A stretch of 64,000 bases of DNA, from contig JBAWUJ010000096.1 in assembly GCA_037176705.1 (NCBI GenBank), forward strand, positions 17,501 through 81,500, given 5' to 3'. Shown here piece after piece: positions 37,708 through 47,931 of the stretch. The notes beneath the pieces were generated by a model. It saw only the letters and a list, made by a program, of their open reading frames with translations. It had not been told where the DNA came from and made no database searches. How positions within the stretch are numbered: position 1 is the first letter of the stretch; each line of letters starts with the position of its first letter. Source of the stretch: Molossus alvarezi. Its lineage: Eukaryota; Chordata; Mammalia; Chiroptera; Molossidae. Made by a program: the position numbers and the translations under genes.

Positions 37708-37935
37708 GAGCGGGGGAGGGGGAGGATGATAGGGCAAGCCAGGTGCAGCCCCTTAGGGGAGGAACTAGAACCCCAAGGCTCATCATGTATAAAAGGTGGC
37801 TGAAACCCAAGCTTGGGGCTCAGTCTTTGGAGGTGACTCCGCTGAGACAGCACCAGTATGCATTAAACAGTCCTTTTTCAATTCTCCGAGTGCATGCATT
37901 CTGTCTCTTCCTGCCGACCAAATTGCTGCCACAAC
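37708..37935 (+). promoter_or_regulatory. ERV-1 polypurine tract and LTR
   Basis: GAGCGGGGGAGGGGGAGGA (37708-37726) is a polypurine tract, and TGATAGGGC at 37727 follows it directly, as an LTR start should. TATAAAAGG at 37788 is a TATA box, and ATTAAA at 37862 a plausible polyadenylation signal. The 3' boundary (about 37930) is not certain. The LTR is short, at about 200 bases. Confidence 0.75.
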
Positions 37936-38770
37936 GTGGGAAGACGTGAAGGCCATCAACAAGCTGACTGTGAGACCTTGGGAGCTGGCCTGCTCCTCAG
38001 TGATGAAAACAGCAGTTTGGATTGCACACAGCTTGTGAGGAGACACCTCCCCCTCCCTTCATGCCGTGTTCTTCTCTGCTGTCTGTGCTCTGTAAAAGCT
38101 TGTTTTGGGAAAGCCGGCCACACCCAGTGTGCACGTCTGCAGCTGAGGGGGATTCAGCAGTTCAGCTTCACCGCGGCAGCCCGTGGGCGCAGCAGGAAAG
38201 GGCCACCACCTGGGCTCAGGAGACTGATAAACCCACGTCCTTCTCAGCTGTCCTCCCGGTTATTTCTTCAGAATCCAAAACACTGCCCCGAGGTTTTCTG
38301 AGACCTCAGCACTTGGTGTAACAATACATAATCCCAATGTGTGCACTCAGTTGGTTCTTACTTGGCCAAGAATTGGCCTCTGAGGAACTTGAAAGCTTTT
38401 CCCCCCCATGATAAAGGCGTACAATGACTCTACTAATTAAGAAGCTTGTCTCCGTGAGGCTCCGTGGGGGTGAGGGGGAGGACTGGAGGATGGCATCAGC
38501 TCTGGCAGGGGTGCTGGGAGCCAGCAGACAGCAGAGGGACTTGAACCCCATCAATCTATTCACAAGGTCTTACCCCACTTTATAATTATTGCAATTTCAT
38601 AATACAATTTATTTTAGTATCTGGCCAGATTTTTTTCTATTCATTATCTTGCTTTTCAGAATCTTCTATTCTTCCCCATTTTAACAGGTGAAGTAAAAAA
38701 AAAAAAAAAGCAATTTTATTTTTTTAAAATATTGCTGAGCTTTTAATCTCTATCACAAGGAATGTATAAA
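37936..38770. other. Unassigned sequence right of ERV-1
   Basis: No domain or repeat was recognised except an A-run near 38696-38709. Open frames at 37894-38321 lack known motifs. Part of it may be ERV leader or host flank. Confidence 0.4.
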
Positions 38771-38779
38771 CAACTTTGG

Positions 38780-39020
38780 GAAACTGACATCATTATATGT
38801 TTTTTTTCTATTCAAAAACATGACATTACTTTGTTTATGTATTTATTATTTTATGTGGGAAGCATTTTAAAATTTCATGCAGGTCCTGCATATTCCTGTT
38901 AAGGTTATTTCTAGGCATTCTATTGGTTTTGTTGCTATTCTGTGTTCTTATTAATTATACATTAAGTTACTGTTTCTATCTATAAAGAATATTTATTCAT
39001 GCATCTTATATTTGACAACT
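38780..39020 (-). mobile_element. Old L1 fragment, reverse orientation
   Basis: Plus-strand TTTCATGCAGGTCCTGCATA, TTAAGGTTATTTCTAGGCAT and CTATTGGTTTTGTTGCTATT resemble the reverse complement of mammalian L1 ORF2 sequence near its 3' end. Divergence is high. Confidence 0.5.
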
Positions 39021-39249
39021 TATCCTGGAAGGTCCTGTTGCAAAGATGACTCTGGATTAGCAGAAAACCATGTGTAAAAAACGGGCAGGTCCCGTGAACC
39101 TGGATGAAAGTCTGAATGTTTCTGGATGCTCAGACGCCAAGTTATTATCAGGAAGAATCAGTACAATAACTTTAAGGTTTATTTTGGTGGTAATTTAGAA
39201 TGTCAACTATGTTTTTCAAACTTTCAAATTTGAAAACAACATGACTTAT

Positions 39250-40012
39250 GTTAAATATACAGTTTTTGAAAGCTACAAGTTCTCATTTTGACCTCATATT
39301 TCCAATTTAAAATAGAAAATCAAATTTCTAAAATGCCTGGGCAAAAACCACTACTTTTGGATGATGTGTGATTAGCTGAACTGAATTTTATGATTATTTT
39401 AGAATGCCTTATTTTAACAGAAAGTGTTCTGGGGTCCATCTTTGTATTTGGGTCTGCTGCAGGGTCAAACATTTAGGGTTTGTGTCCTGGGTACTGGTTT
39501 GGCTATGGCATCTGTCACCTAGGTCATTGGCTCCCATTCAATGTCAACAGGAGTCCCCAAGTTGGGGTACAGTGAGGCAGCCCATGTGAATTCCCTCTTA
39601 TCCAGACAGCTCAGCTCTGCTCTGCTGCCCTCCATGGTTTCGGGTCTGGTCCTGTCATTTCTACTGTTCTCTGCTCCTCACAGACATCTTCATAGGTCTG
39701 TTTAATGCCAGAGGAAGGCAGGTCAGCACCAATTTATCCTTGAAGTGTGGATGGTGTGGGAAGCCTCTGTGTAGAAATGGCTGCCAGGCTCTTGAGCCCC
39801 TTCATCCACCAAAAGCCCTTCTTAGTAAGCATTTTCTTTTTCAGGATCCACATGTTTGATGTCTGGCATGTGAGGGGCACAGGGTGTCCTGGTGTAAGAG
39901 AGGAGAAACTGGGAGGTGAATGTTTATATATGGATTTTATTTATTTATTTGTTTATTCTTTGTTGATTTTTAGAGAGAGAAGAAGGGAGAGGGAGAGAGA
40001 AGAGAGACCTCC
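39250..40012 (+). repeat. Left arm of an inverted duplication
   Basis: From about ATACAGTTTTTGAAAGCTAC through GGTGTCCTGGTGTAAGAGAGGAG, and on into a reversed SINE tail, this matches the reverse complement of about 45640-46382. The GACACAGACCC-like repeat at 39420-39500 (reverse) is included. Because both arms contain the same SINE 3' end at the same place, they arose by duplication and not as two insertions of one transposon. Confidence 0.82.
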
Positions 40013-40139
40013 TTGCTTCAGCCAGGGTGTATAGAACACAGTGGTTTGGGGGTAATTGGGCAGGAAAGACCTTGAGCAGAGCTCTGCACCCCGACTGTAG
40101 CCAGCTTCTGTGGTTAGAGCAGTTGCCTGGCAAAGGGAG

Positions 40140-40500
40140 AAAAGTCCAGAGCTGAATTTTTCATCCTGCATAGGCAGGAGGTGATGAGCAAGAGGGTGTG
40201 TGGATCTGAGGAAAAGGCCCGAGGACATGAGGGGCCAGTGGACACCCTGAGGGGAACTGTAAGTCCTGACTCCAGCCCAGCATGTAGTGGGCAGCTGGGG
40301 AACAGCTGAGGGGTGACCTGGAGCCATTTTTGTCTTCCTGGCTCCACCAAGTAGGTGATGGGCAGAGGGTGTCCTGAGGTACAGGGCGAGGAGGGACCTG
40401 GATGTGATTTTTACATCCTGGTCTAGACACTGTGTGTGAGGTAGAGGGGTTCCCTGGGGTAAGGGGCGAGTTCCAGCAGGGGTTTGAGAATCAGAGGGGT
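40140..40500 (+). repeat. Diverged tandem repeat of about 75-80 bp
   Basis: Units of the form GACCTGGAGCCATTTTTGTC ... CCTGAGGTACAGGGCGAGGAG recur three to four times (for example around 40150, 40315 and 40395). Identity is low and the boundary is approximate. Confidence 0.55.
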
Positions 40501-40679
40501 GCTGGGGGTACGGGGTACACTCAGCCAGCTGGAGTTCAGCGGCATTTTCTCCAGGTCATGTTCAGGTCACTGCTCCCTCAGCACCGGTTTCCTGGGAGAG
40601 TCCTTGGGGTTTGGTGGGACCACTTTCTGTGATCACCTCCCCAGGAAAGGATTCAGAACTGCACTGCTTCCAAGTAGGC

Positions 40680-40805
40680 AAAGTAATGGAACAGAATAGA
40701 CGGTGTAGTAATAGACCCAAGTCCATAGGTGAGTTCCGTATGATAAAGATGTCTCCTCAGGTCATTAGAGAAAATGCACAGTATATAATAAATGTGGTTG
40801 GGATG
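40680..40805 (+). mobile_element. Possible small L1 ORF2 fragment
   Basis: TAATGGAACAGAATAGACGG followed by a pattern like the L1 ORF2 segment at 27836 (AATGGAACAGAACAGAGAATTC). It is short and diverged, so the call is weak. Confidence 0.4.
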
Positions 40806-40865
40806 TGAGACAAGCAGCAGGTCACAGATAACAGTCCAGTGTCCGCCCTTTCCTGAGTGGGGAGG

Positions 40866-41060
40866 AGGTCAGCGGGAGCAGAGGGGCGGGGTCAGGATGG
40901 AGGGTGGAGCTGGGCTGGAAGGCAGGGGCGTGGCCTGAGTGCAGAGGCGGGGCCAGTGGGAGCGGAGGGGCGGGGTCAGGATGGAGGGTGGAGCTCGGCC
41001 TGAAGGCAGGGGCGTGGCCTCGCTCTGCACCCGGAGCAGAAAGTCCAGCCTGATGTGCGG
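40866..41060 (+). repeat. GC-box tandem repeat, 84-bp unit
   Basis: GCGGGGTCAGGATGGAGGGT occurs at 40886 and again at 40970, a period of 84. Each unit carries GGGGCGGGG (a GC box) and AGGGGCGTGGCC (CACCC/GC-box-like). CpG is frequent compared with the surroundings. This could be a small CpG island or promoter, but no exon was identified on either side. Confidence 0.75.
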
Positions 41061-41514
41061 GCAGAGTGGGAACTGCAGTGAGAGGCGGGTTTAACTTGAG
41101 GGGAGTAAAGGTATGGAAATGAGGGGAGGAAGGGGGACCCCTTGAGCCTAGATGTGTGTTTCAGTTATGGTGCAGGTGGCAGGGAAACAGGAGGTGAATA
41201 GTGGTTTGGCAGCAGCATGGCCAGGTCCTGAGGTGTGAGTGAGCCGTGGGGAGCACCTGAGGGGAGAGGAGGGTTGGGTGTGAGGTTTGGAGCAGTGGCC
41301 AGGATGAGCAGATGGGGCCACGCATGAGGTCAGCCCCCCAAACAGCTTACTTCTGTCACTGCAACTTTTATTTTTTCGTGAGCCAAAGCCACCCCTCCCA
41401 GCCTCTCTTATGCTGGATTTTCTATGCTGAGCACATTGTTGTTTCGTGGCCACAGCTGTAATGAATCTGCTGTCAAAATAAGAAAATCTGTTTGCACTGT
41501 GTAAAAACAAGTAA

Positions 41515-41700
41515 AAAGCTTGGCCACGTGGCTTGGTTGGTTGGAGCATTGACAGGTACATGGGAAGGTGTGGCTTTGATCTCAGGTCGGGGTGCTTTTG
41601 GGGAGGCAACCGATGGGTGTTTCCTGGTCATATAGATGTTTCGGTCTCCCCCCTTCTCTGTCTCTGAAATCATTGAAGATTAAAGCAGAAAAATATATAG
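41515..41700 (+). mobile_element. tRNA-derived SINE, diverged
   Basis: GCTTGGCCACGTGGCTTGGTTGGTTGGAGC head, GCTTTGATCTCAGGTC B-box-like region, GGCAACCGATGGGTGTTTC, then a CT-rich tract and TCTGAAATCATTGAAG end. Older than the VES copies with visible target duplications. Confidence 0.75.
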
Positions 41701-41819
41701 ATAGGCAAAGCTGGGGAAGAACATAAAGAAATGTAATGTGAGCTGCTAGAAAAATTATCTTCCTTAGTTTTAATTACATTAATGATTAGATAAAATAGTA
41801 ACAAGATTTTAAAAAAAAT

Positions 41820-43912
41820 GTCTTGCTGGACAAGATGGGGGGTAGGTAAACACGGTATCCATCCTCCCACAACCACATCAAAGTTACAAATAAACTACAG
41901 AACAAATATCATTCAGAACATCCTGATATTGAGCTGAATGGAAGTCCTACAACTATGGAATTAAAGAAGCAGCCACATTGAGACTGGTAGGAGGGGCGGA
42001 GGCGGATGGGCTGGTCCCACACCCACATGTGGTGGATAAAAATCAGGAGGACACCTCGGCTGGGAAGGTCCTTCCTGAGAACTGAGGGGTCCCCATCCCA
42101 CACCAGGTGCCCCACTCAGGATTCCAGTGCCAGGAAGAGAATCCCCATCACTTCTGGCTGGAAAAACCAGCAGGAACCGAGGCTCAAGGAGGCTGAGGAG
42201 GCTGGAGCTTCAGGCAGCTCCTCTTAAAGGGCCCGCGCACGGACTTATCGGATTCACTCCCTCTAAGCTTGGAGGGGAGGCAGCTCGAGGGCCTCCGGAG
42301 ACATACAGGGAAGAACTGAGCTGTTTGGCACTGGAGTGAGGGCTGGAGAGGGGGTTTCTCCAGGACAGACGTGCTGTCAGAGGTCTTTGTTCCTTTGGTG
42401 AGCCCTTCCCTGGGGCAGCAGACAGCCTCCAAATATGGGGCTCCAGCAACCTGGCTCACACTGTTTGCCCCACCCTGTTGATTCCCTGAAGCCCGGCCCC
42501 ACCCAACTCTCAGGCACACCCAAGCTGTTGCCAGTTGCTTTACCATAGGATTGGCCTGTCTTGGATCCTGCTTTTGGTTTTCCTAAAGTCTTTCAAATGA
42601 GCAGCATCTGATCTCAGCTAGTCCCATACCTCTCTTCAAGTAATACACAGAAACAAACACAGGGAGGCAGCCAAAATGAGGAGACAAAGAAACAGGTCTC
42701 AAATGAAAGAACAGAACAAAACCCCAGGAAAAGAACTAAGCAAAATGGAGATAAGCAACCTAACAGATGCTGAGTTCAAAATAATGATTATAAGGATGCT
42801 CAATGAACTTAGTGAGAACCTCAGTGAACTTAGTGAGGGCCTCAAGAGCATAAAAAAGGACCAGTCAGAAATGAAGACTGAAATAAAGACCAATTTACAA
42901 AGATTCAATAGTAGAGTAGGTAAAGCCAAGAAGCAAACCATCGATTTGGAATATAAAGAAGCAAAAAATGCCCAATCAGAACAGTAAAAAGAAAAAAGAA
43001 TCCAAAAAAATGAGGATAGTGTAAGGAGCCTCTGGGACAACTTCAAGCATGGAAATATTTGCATTTTGGGGGTGCCAGAAGGAGAAGAGAGAGAACAAGA
43101 AATCAAAAACCTATTTGAAACAATAATGGCAGAAAACTTTCCTAACTTGGTGAAGGACACGGACATACAAGTCCAGGAAGCACAGAGAGTCCCAAACAAG
43201 ATGAACTCCAAGAGGCCCACACCAAGGCACATCATCATCAAAATACAAAAGGTTCAAGACAGAGAGAGAATCTTAAAATCAGCAAGAGAAAAGCAGTTAG
43301 TTACCTACAAGGGAGTTCCCATAAGACTGTCAGCTGATTTCTCAAAAGAAACTTTGCAGGCCAGAAGGGAGTGGCAAGAAATATTCAGAATGATTAAAAG
43401 CAAGAACCTACAACTAAGATTACTCTATCCTGCAAAGCTGTCATTTAGACTCGATGGCCATATAGTTTCCCAGATAAGAAAAAGTTAAAGGTTCATCACC
43501 ACCAAACCATTATTATATGAAATGATGAAGGGTCTTCTTGAACAAAAAGATAAAAAAGATGAACAAACAAAATGACAATGAATACATATCTGTCAATAAT
43601 TGAATCTACAAACAAAATGAACAAGCAGAACAGAAACATTCTCATAGATACAGAGAACATTTTGTTGGTTGCCAGATGGGAGGGGGGTTGGGGGAATGGG
43701 TGAAAAAAGTAAAGGGATTAAGAAGTACAAATTGGTTGCTAGACTGACAAACCTCAAAGGGAAAAGAGTTGGGGGGGGTGGAAAGAAATAAACCAAAGAA
43801 CGTATATGCATAACCAATGAACACAGACAACAGTGTGGGAGAAGGCGGGAGGGGGACCGGCATGGGGAGGAGGGGGTCAATGGGGGAAAATGAGGAACAT
43901 CTGTAATACATT
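41820..43912 (+). mobile_element. HAL1: half-LINE-1 with 5' UTR, ORF1 and 3' UTR, no ORF2
   Basis: The element runs from CTTGCTGGACAAGATGGGGGG, through a 5' UTR of about 850 bases, to ORF1 at 42676-43488. It then passes within 130 bases into a 3' UTR of the L1 type (GACTGACAAACCTCAAAGGG, G-rich tracts, ACATCTGTAATACATTC). No endonuclease or RT sequence is present and no debris of ORF2 is visible at the junction. HAL1 elements (half-L1) are a known class of mammalian non-autonomous L1 relatives that keep ORF1 only and need ORF2p from an L1. The 5' UTR also matches 1-355. Confidence 0.85.
42676..43488 (+). pseudogene. HAL1 ORF1, one nonsense codon
   Basis: A single continuous frame of 271 codons starts at ATG 42676 (CCAAAATGAGG) and ends at TAA 43488, with one in-frame TAA at 42985-42987. 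The N-terminal half is a basic start followed by a coiled coil (LTDAEFKIMIIRMLNEL, SEMKTEIKTNLQRFNSRV). The second half has the RRM-type region and C-terminal domain (ENFPNLVKDTDIQVQEAQRV, RPTPRHIIIKIQK, RERILKSAREKQ, FSKETLQARREWQE). Apart from the one stop there is no frameshift, which is unusual here and implies a young copy. It would act as an RNA chaperone coating HAL1 RNA. Confidence 0.88.
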
Positions 43913-44365
43913 CAACAGGGGCTCCTCAAAGCCATGATGCTTCAGAATGAGGAAGAAGCAATGCTGAGCTGTTTCCACAGGGTGCAGCTTCATGCTTCCC
44001 CTGAAACAATACTGAGCTTCTCACAGCCTCGCTGTATCACAGCCGTGCTTTATCACTATTAGCTACTTGCCTTCCTTACCACGCCCCAGCTTAAGGACTC
44101 CAGTTGGTGTTCAGTTGAAGAGAATGACCATCAGTTAACAGACACCAGACACCACAGCCAGACTTGGGACCCCAGACACAGACCCCAGTCCACACAGAAG
44201 ACCCAAATCAAAAGCTAAACCTCAGAACCACAGCCAGACTCTGGACCATGAACGCCACACACCAGGTACCAGAGACTGACAGACAAATGTGAGATCCTGA
44301 ACCTCTAAACTTCAAACATACGTAACTATAAAACCTTACTGTACAAAACATCAAGACATGAAATA
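43913..44365. repeat. GACACAGACCC-type degenerate repeat and flank
   Basis: The part 44115-44340 is a loose run of CAGACACCAGACACC, CCCAGACACAGACCCC and CCAGACTCTGGACC units. Similar runs occur at 46080-46215, at 59265-59720 and, reversed, at 39405-39560. 43913-44114 is unassigned. Confidence 0.6.
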
Positions 44366-44374
44366 AAGCACAAG

Positions 44375-44600
44375 ACAGCCTAATGGGTGTGGCTCAGTGA
44401 AGTGAGCATCATCCCATGGACTGAGAGGTCTGGGTTTGATTCCCAGTAAGGGTACCTGCCCAGGTTGCAGGCTCGATCCCCAGTGGGCAGTGTGCAGGAG
44501 GCAGCCAATCAATGTTTCTCTCTCACAACAATGTTTCTATCTCTCTCTTCCTTCCTCTCTCTCTAAAAAAAATCAATGAAAACATATTTTTAAAATTTTT
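44375..44600 (+). mobile_element. tRNA-derived SINE, TCTCTAAAAAAAATCAAT-tailed
   Basis: CCTAATGGGTGTGGCTCAGTG head, GGGTTTGATTCCC B-box, CAGGTTGCAGGCTCGATCCCC, GGCAGCCAATCAATG and a CTCTAAAAAAAATCAATGAA end. This is the same subfamily as 19197-19390. Confidence 0.92.
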
Positions 44601-44609
44601 TAATAATGT

Positions 44610-44830
44610 AGATTTTATGAAATTAAAAACTACTCTGTAAAAGAACTTGTTCAGAGAATAAAAAGACAAGCCACGAACTAGGAAAAATCATTGCAAAACA
44701 CATATGATAAAAGATTCTGCTCAAAATACACAAAGAACCTTAAAACAAACAACCCCACCAAACATGGGTAAAGATATGAATAGACTCCTGACCATGGAAA
44801 ATATATAAAGTGGATTTAAAAAGAGGTTCT
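44610..44830 (+). mobile_element. Fragment of an old L1 ORF2 3' region
   Basis: GAAATTAAAAACTACTCTGT, AAAAGACAAGCCACGAACTA, GGAAAAATCATTGCAAAACA and AAATACACAAAGAACCTTAAAAC are typical of the C-terminal part of mammalian L1 ORF2. It matches the piece at 18925-19192. Confidence 0.75.
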
Positions 44831-45189
44831 CTGGATATTAACCGCTTGGTGATTAGTTAATAAATTTTGAATTAAACAGGACATGGAGGTTAGTCAAACC
44901 CAATGCATAAAAATTCCTTAGTAAAGGTTTATCTTTGCCTTAACCAAGCTCTGCATTGGTTCTGGGCAGCCACAACAACATACCTTTGAAATGCCCCAGC
45001 ACACCCCTAAAGTGACAGAGCACCAATTACAACAACAATGACTTCTCTCCTCACCCTTACCAAAACATCATCACCCCTCATGCAATGGACTTGAGTCAAA
45101 ATGGAAATTTTGCTTCCAGGTCTCCAGCACCTCCTTTCCCAGACATTCTCTCTGCTCCTCAAAAACTGGCTGGGGCTTCGATAAAAAAT

Positions 45190-45322
45190 TTTCCTTCAGC
45201 CCAAGCTGGGTAGCTCAGTTGCTTAGAGCACTTTCCTGATTTGCCAAGGTTGCAGGTTTGATCCCCAGTCAGGACACACACAGGAATCAACCAGTGAGGG
45301 TATTAATAAATGAAACAGCAAA

Positions 45323-45370
<48 letters not shown>

Positions 45371-45484
45371 CCTCTCCCCTTCTCCCCCTCTCCCTCCCCC
45401 TCTCCCTCTCCCTCTTCTTCTCCCTCTCCCTCTTTCTCTTCCTCTCTCCCTCACCCCCTTCTTTGTCTCTAAAATCAATCAATA
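45190..45484 (+). mobile_element. tRNA-derived SINE with expanded CT tract
   Basis: CCCAAGCTGGGTAGCTCAGTTGC head, GGTTTGATCCCCAGTCAGG B-box, and a CTCTAAAATCAATCAATAA end. A pure-pyrimidine microsatellite of about 140 bases (45328-45467: CT repeats, then CCCTCTCCCT and CTTCTC variants) replaces the usual short CT run. Long frames on both strands across this tract are artefacts. Confidence 0.85.
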
Positions 45485-45715
45485 AGCCCAGTTGCTGTGG
45501 CTCAGTGGTTGAGAATCAACCCATGCACCAAGAGGTCACTGGTTCGATTCCCAGTCAGGGCACATGCCCAGGTTGTAGGCCTGGTCCCCCATGGGAGGCA
45601 TGCAGGAGGCAGCTAACTGATGTCCTCTCTTATCGATGTGTCTATCTCTCTCTCCCTCTTCCTTCTTCTCTCTCTAAAAATCAATAATTAATTAATAAAT
45701 AAATAAATAATAAAA
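45485..45715 (+). mobile_element. tRNA-derived SINE at the right inverted arm
   Basis: GCCCAGTTGCTGTGGCTCAGTGG head, GGTTCGATTCCCAGTCAGGG B-box, CAGGAGGCAGCTAACTGATG, then CTCTCTCTAAAAATCAATAATTAATTAAT and an AATAAATAAATA tail. Its 3' end is also found, inverted, at 39935-40012. Confidence 0.92.
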
Positions 45716-46382
45716 ATAAATTTATCTCCAGGTCTCTCCTCTCTTACACCAGGACACCCTGTGCCCCTCACATGCCAGACATCAAACATGTGGATCCAGA
45801 AAAAGAAAATATTTACTAAGAAGGGCTTTTGGTGGATGAAGGGGCTCAAGAGCCTGGCAGCCATTTCTACACAGAGGCTTCCCACGCCATCCACACTTCA
45901 AGGATAAACTGGTGCTGACCTGCCTTCCTCTGGCATTAAACAGACCTATGAAGATGTCTGCGAGGAGCAGAGAAAAGTAGAAATGACAGGAAAAGACCCG
46001 AAACCATGAGGAGCAGCAGAGCTGAGCTGTCTGGATAACAGGGAATTCACCTGGACTGCCTCACTGCATCCTAACTTGGGAACTCCTGTTGGCACTGAAT
46101 GGGAGCCAATGACCTAGGTGACAGATGCCAGAGCCAGACCTGTACCCTGGACACAGACCCTAAATGTTTGACCCTGCAGCAGACCCAAATACAAAGATGG
46201 ACCCCAGAACACTTTCTACATTAAAATAATGCATTCTAAAAAAATCATAAAATTCAGTTTAACTAATCACACACCATCAAAAGTAATGGTTTCTGCTTAG
46301 GCATTTTAGAAATTTGATTTTCTACTTCAAACTGGAAATATGAGGTCAAAGTGAGCACTTGTAGCTTTGGAAAACTGTGGTT
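45640..46382 (-). repeat. Right arm of an inverted duplication
   Basis: The reverse complement of 39250-40012 with about 85-90% identity by eye. It includes the block that reads CTCTTACACCAGGACACCCT, and TGGATCCAGAAAAAGAAAAT. The arm ends within about 40 bases of the point where ERV-2 is cut off. Confidence 0.82.
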
Positions 46383-46417
46383 TATGGGGTTCACATTTAT
46401 ACAGAGTAAAAGCAACG

Positions 46418-47800
46418 TTAAGATTCTGATACTAAGAGAGTCTTATCTTTAAGGGTCCTGGAGAGGCTTGGACCATCCATTTTGTTTTCTCCACCTTCAG
46501 CCAGGAATGGTGCAGCCAGGTCGGGATGCCATTGACCTTGACAGCCATTGGTGTAGGCAGGATGACAGAGTATGGTCTCTTCCAGGCCAGAGTTAGTCCG
46601 TGGGTGGTGAACTTCTTTACCCACACTGAGTCCCAGGGACCCACACTGAGTCCCAGGGCTGGAAGGGGTGCACAGGGTCCGGGGTGCGCACAGGCAGGGC
46701 ATCCCAGATGTGCTTATGGACAGCCTTCTGGGCGGACTGCAGGGCCTGTAAGAACTTGAGTAAAAAGCAGATGTGAATTTCAGCTTTAATTCTTCTCTGA
46801 GCTTGGGAAGAATGGGAGGAGGTCTACCGTACATAATTTCATAAGGGGACAATCCCTCCTTGTATGGGGTACATCTCGCCCATAAGAGAGCGAGGGGGAG
46901 CAGAGTGGTCCAGTTTTCACTGGTTTCTAAAGTAAATTTGGTTCAGGTTTCCTTTAAGGTCCTGTCCATGCACTGTACCTGCCCTGAGCTTTGAGGTCGG
47001 TAGGCGCAATGGAATTTCCCATTAATGTTCAGGGCCTTGGCTATGTCCTGTGATATTCTTGCTACAAAGGCAAAGCCGTTGTGTGACCCTAGGGTCACAG
47101 GTCACCCAAATCTAGGAATAATTTCTTGGAGTAATTTTCTAACTACCAAGGTGGCTGTCTCTGTTTTAGTAGGGTAAGCCTCAACCCAGCCAGAGAAAGT
47201 GTCTAAGTAAACCAGGAGGTATTTATATCCTATGCTGGGGGCTTAACTTCTATAAAATCTACTTCCCAATGTTCCCCTGGGGAGGCTCCCCAAGCCCATA
47301 TTCCCAGGGGAGCTTTTCTACCCTGTTTGGCATTCACCTGGGCACAGGGAGTATACCTGGACATAGTGCTGTTCACCATACTGTCTAAATTGGGTATGTA
47401 CTACCTTCCTCTCAGGAACTCAGTAAGCTTGGTGTAACCCAAGTGGGTAGCCTGGTGCAGCTGGTTGAACAAAGTCTGACCTAGAGCCTCGAGGACTAAC
47501 AATCACTCATCTGGCAGAGTCTACCACCCATTTGGTTCTTGGGTGGCTTGCTTCTGTTCAACCAGGTTTTCTTCTAGTTTAGTATAAGTAAGTGAGAGGG
47601 GTAAGTCTGGATTAGGTATAGTCACTAATATCTGTAGAGGCCCCACTGGTTTTGGGGCTGCCTCTCGAGCTGCCTGGTCTGCTGCTCAGTTTCCCCATGC
47701 CTCTGTCAAATCCCCTTTTTGGCGTCCCTTGCAACGCACTATTGCTACTGCTTTTTGTAGCCAGATGGCTTCAAGTAAGGTCCGAATTTCCTCCTTGTTT
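46418..47800 (-). pseudogene. ERV-2 integrase, broken
   Basis: The minus strand shows the linker and the first catalytic aspartate (GEHWEVDF, near 47260). [12 protein letters not shown] follows near 47180, and then the C-terminal region [13 protein letters not shown] with a WK-P-Y-V-type barrel segment ([19 protein letters not shown]) in a shifted frame at 46432-46644. The stretch holding the second D and the E is damaged by stops. The region ends where env would begin. Confidence 0.8.
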
Positions 47801-47931
47801 TTGATGTCCTTCCCAGCCAAGGTTAATAATCCCTGTTCTCAGTAGATGTTACTATGCACATGCACTGTGGCAAATGCATATCTGCTGTCAGTGTAGACGG
47901 TTACTGACTTTCCCTTGCTCCATTGGAGAGC

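Larger units (their letters stand above)
35880..37935 (+). mobile_element. ERV-1: truncated class I endogenous retrovirus
   Basis: Only the 3' half of a provirus remains: an integrase region, an Env transmembrane remnant, a polypurine tract and an LTR. gag, protease, RT and the Env surface part are absent. A reverse SINE (36574-36825) is inserted after integrase. The CX6CC motif and an LQNRRG stretch place it with gammaretrovirus-like or type D Env lineages. It cannot produce particles. Confidence 0.85.

Noticed and set aside
41148..41609. Minus-strand 153-codon frame between the GC-box repeat and the HAL1
   Set aside because: It spans a SINE on the other strand, is low in recognisable motifs and has no supporting signals.
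45258..45687. Long serine/leucine/proline-rich and arginine/glutamate-rich frames over the CT tract
   Set aside because: They translate a pyrimidine microsatellite inside a SINE and exist equally on both strands.
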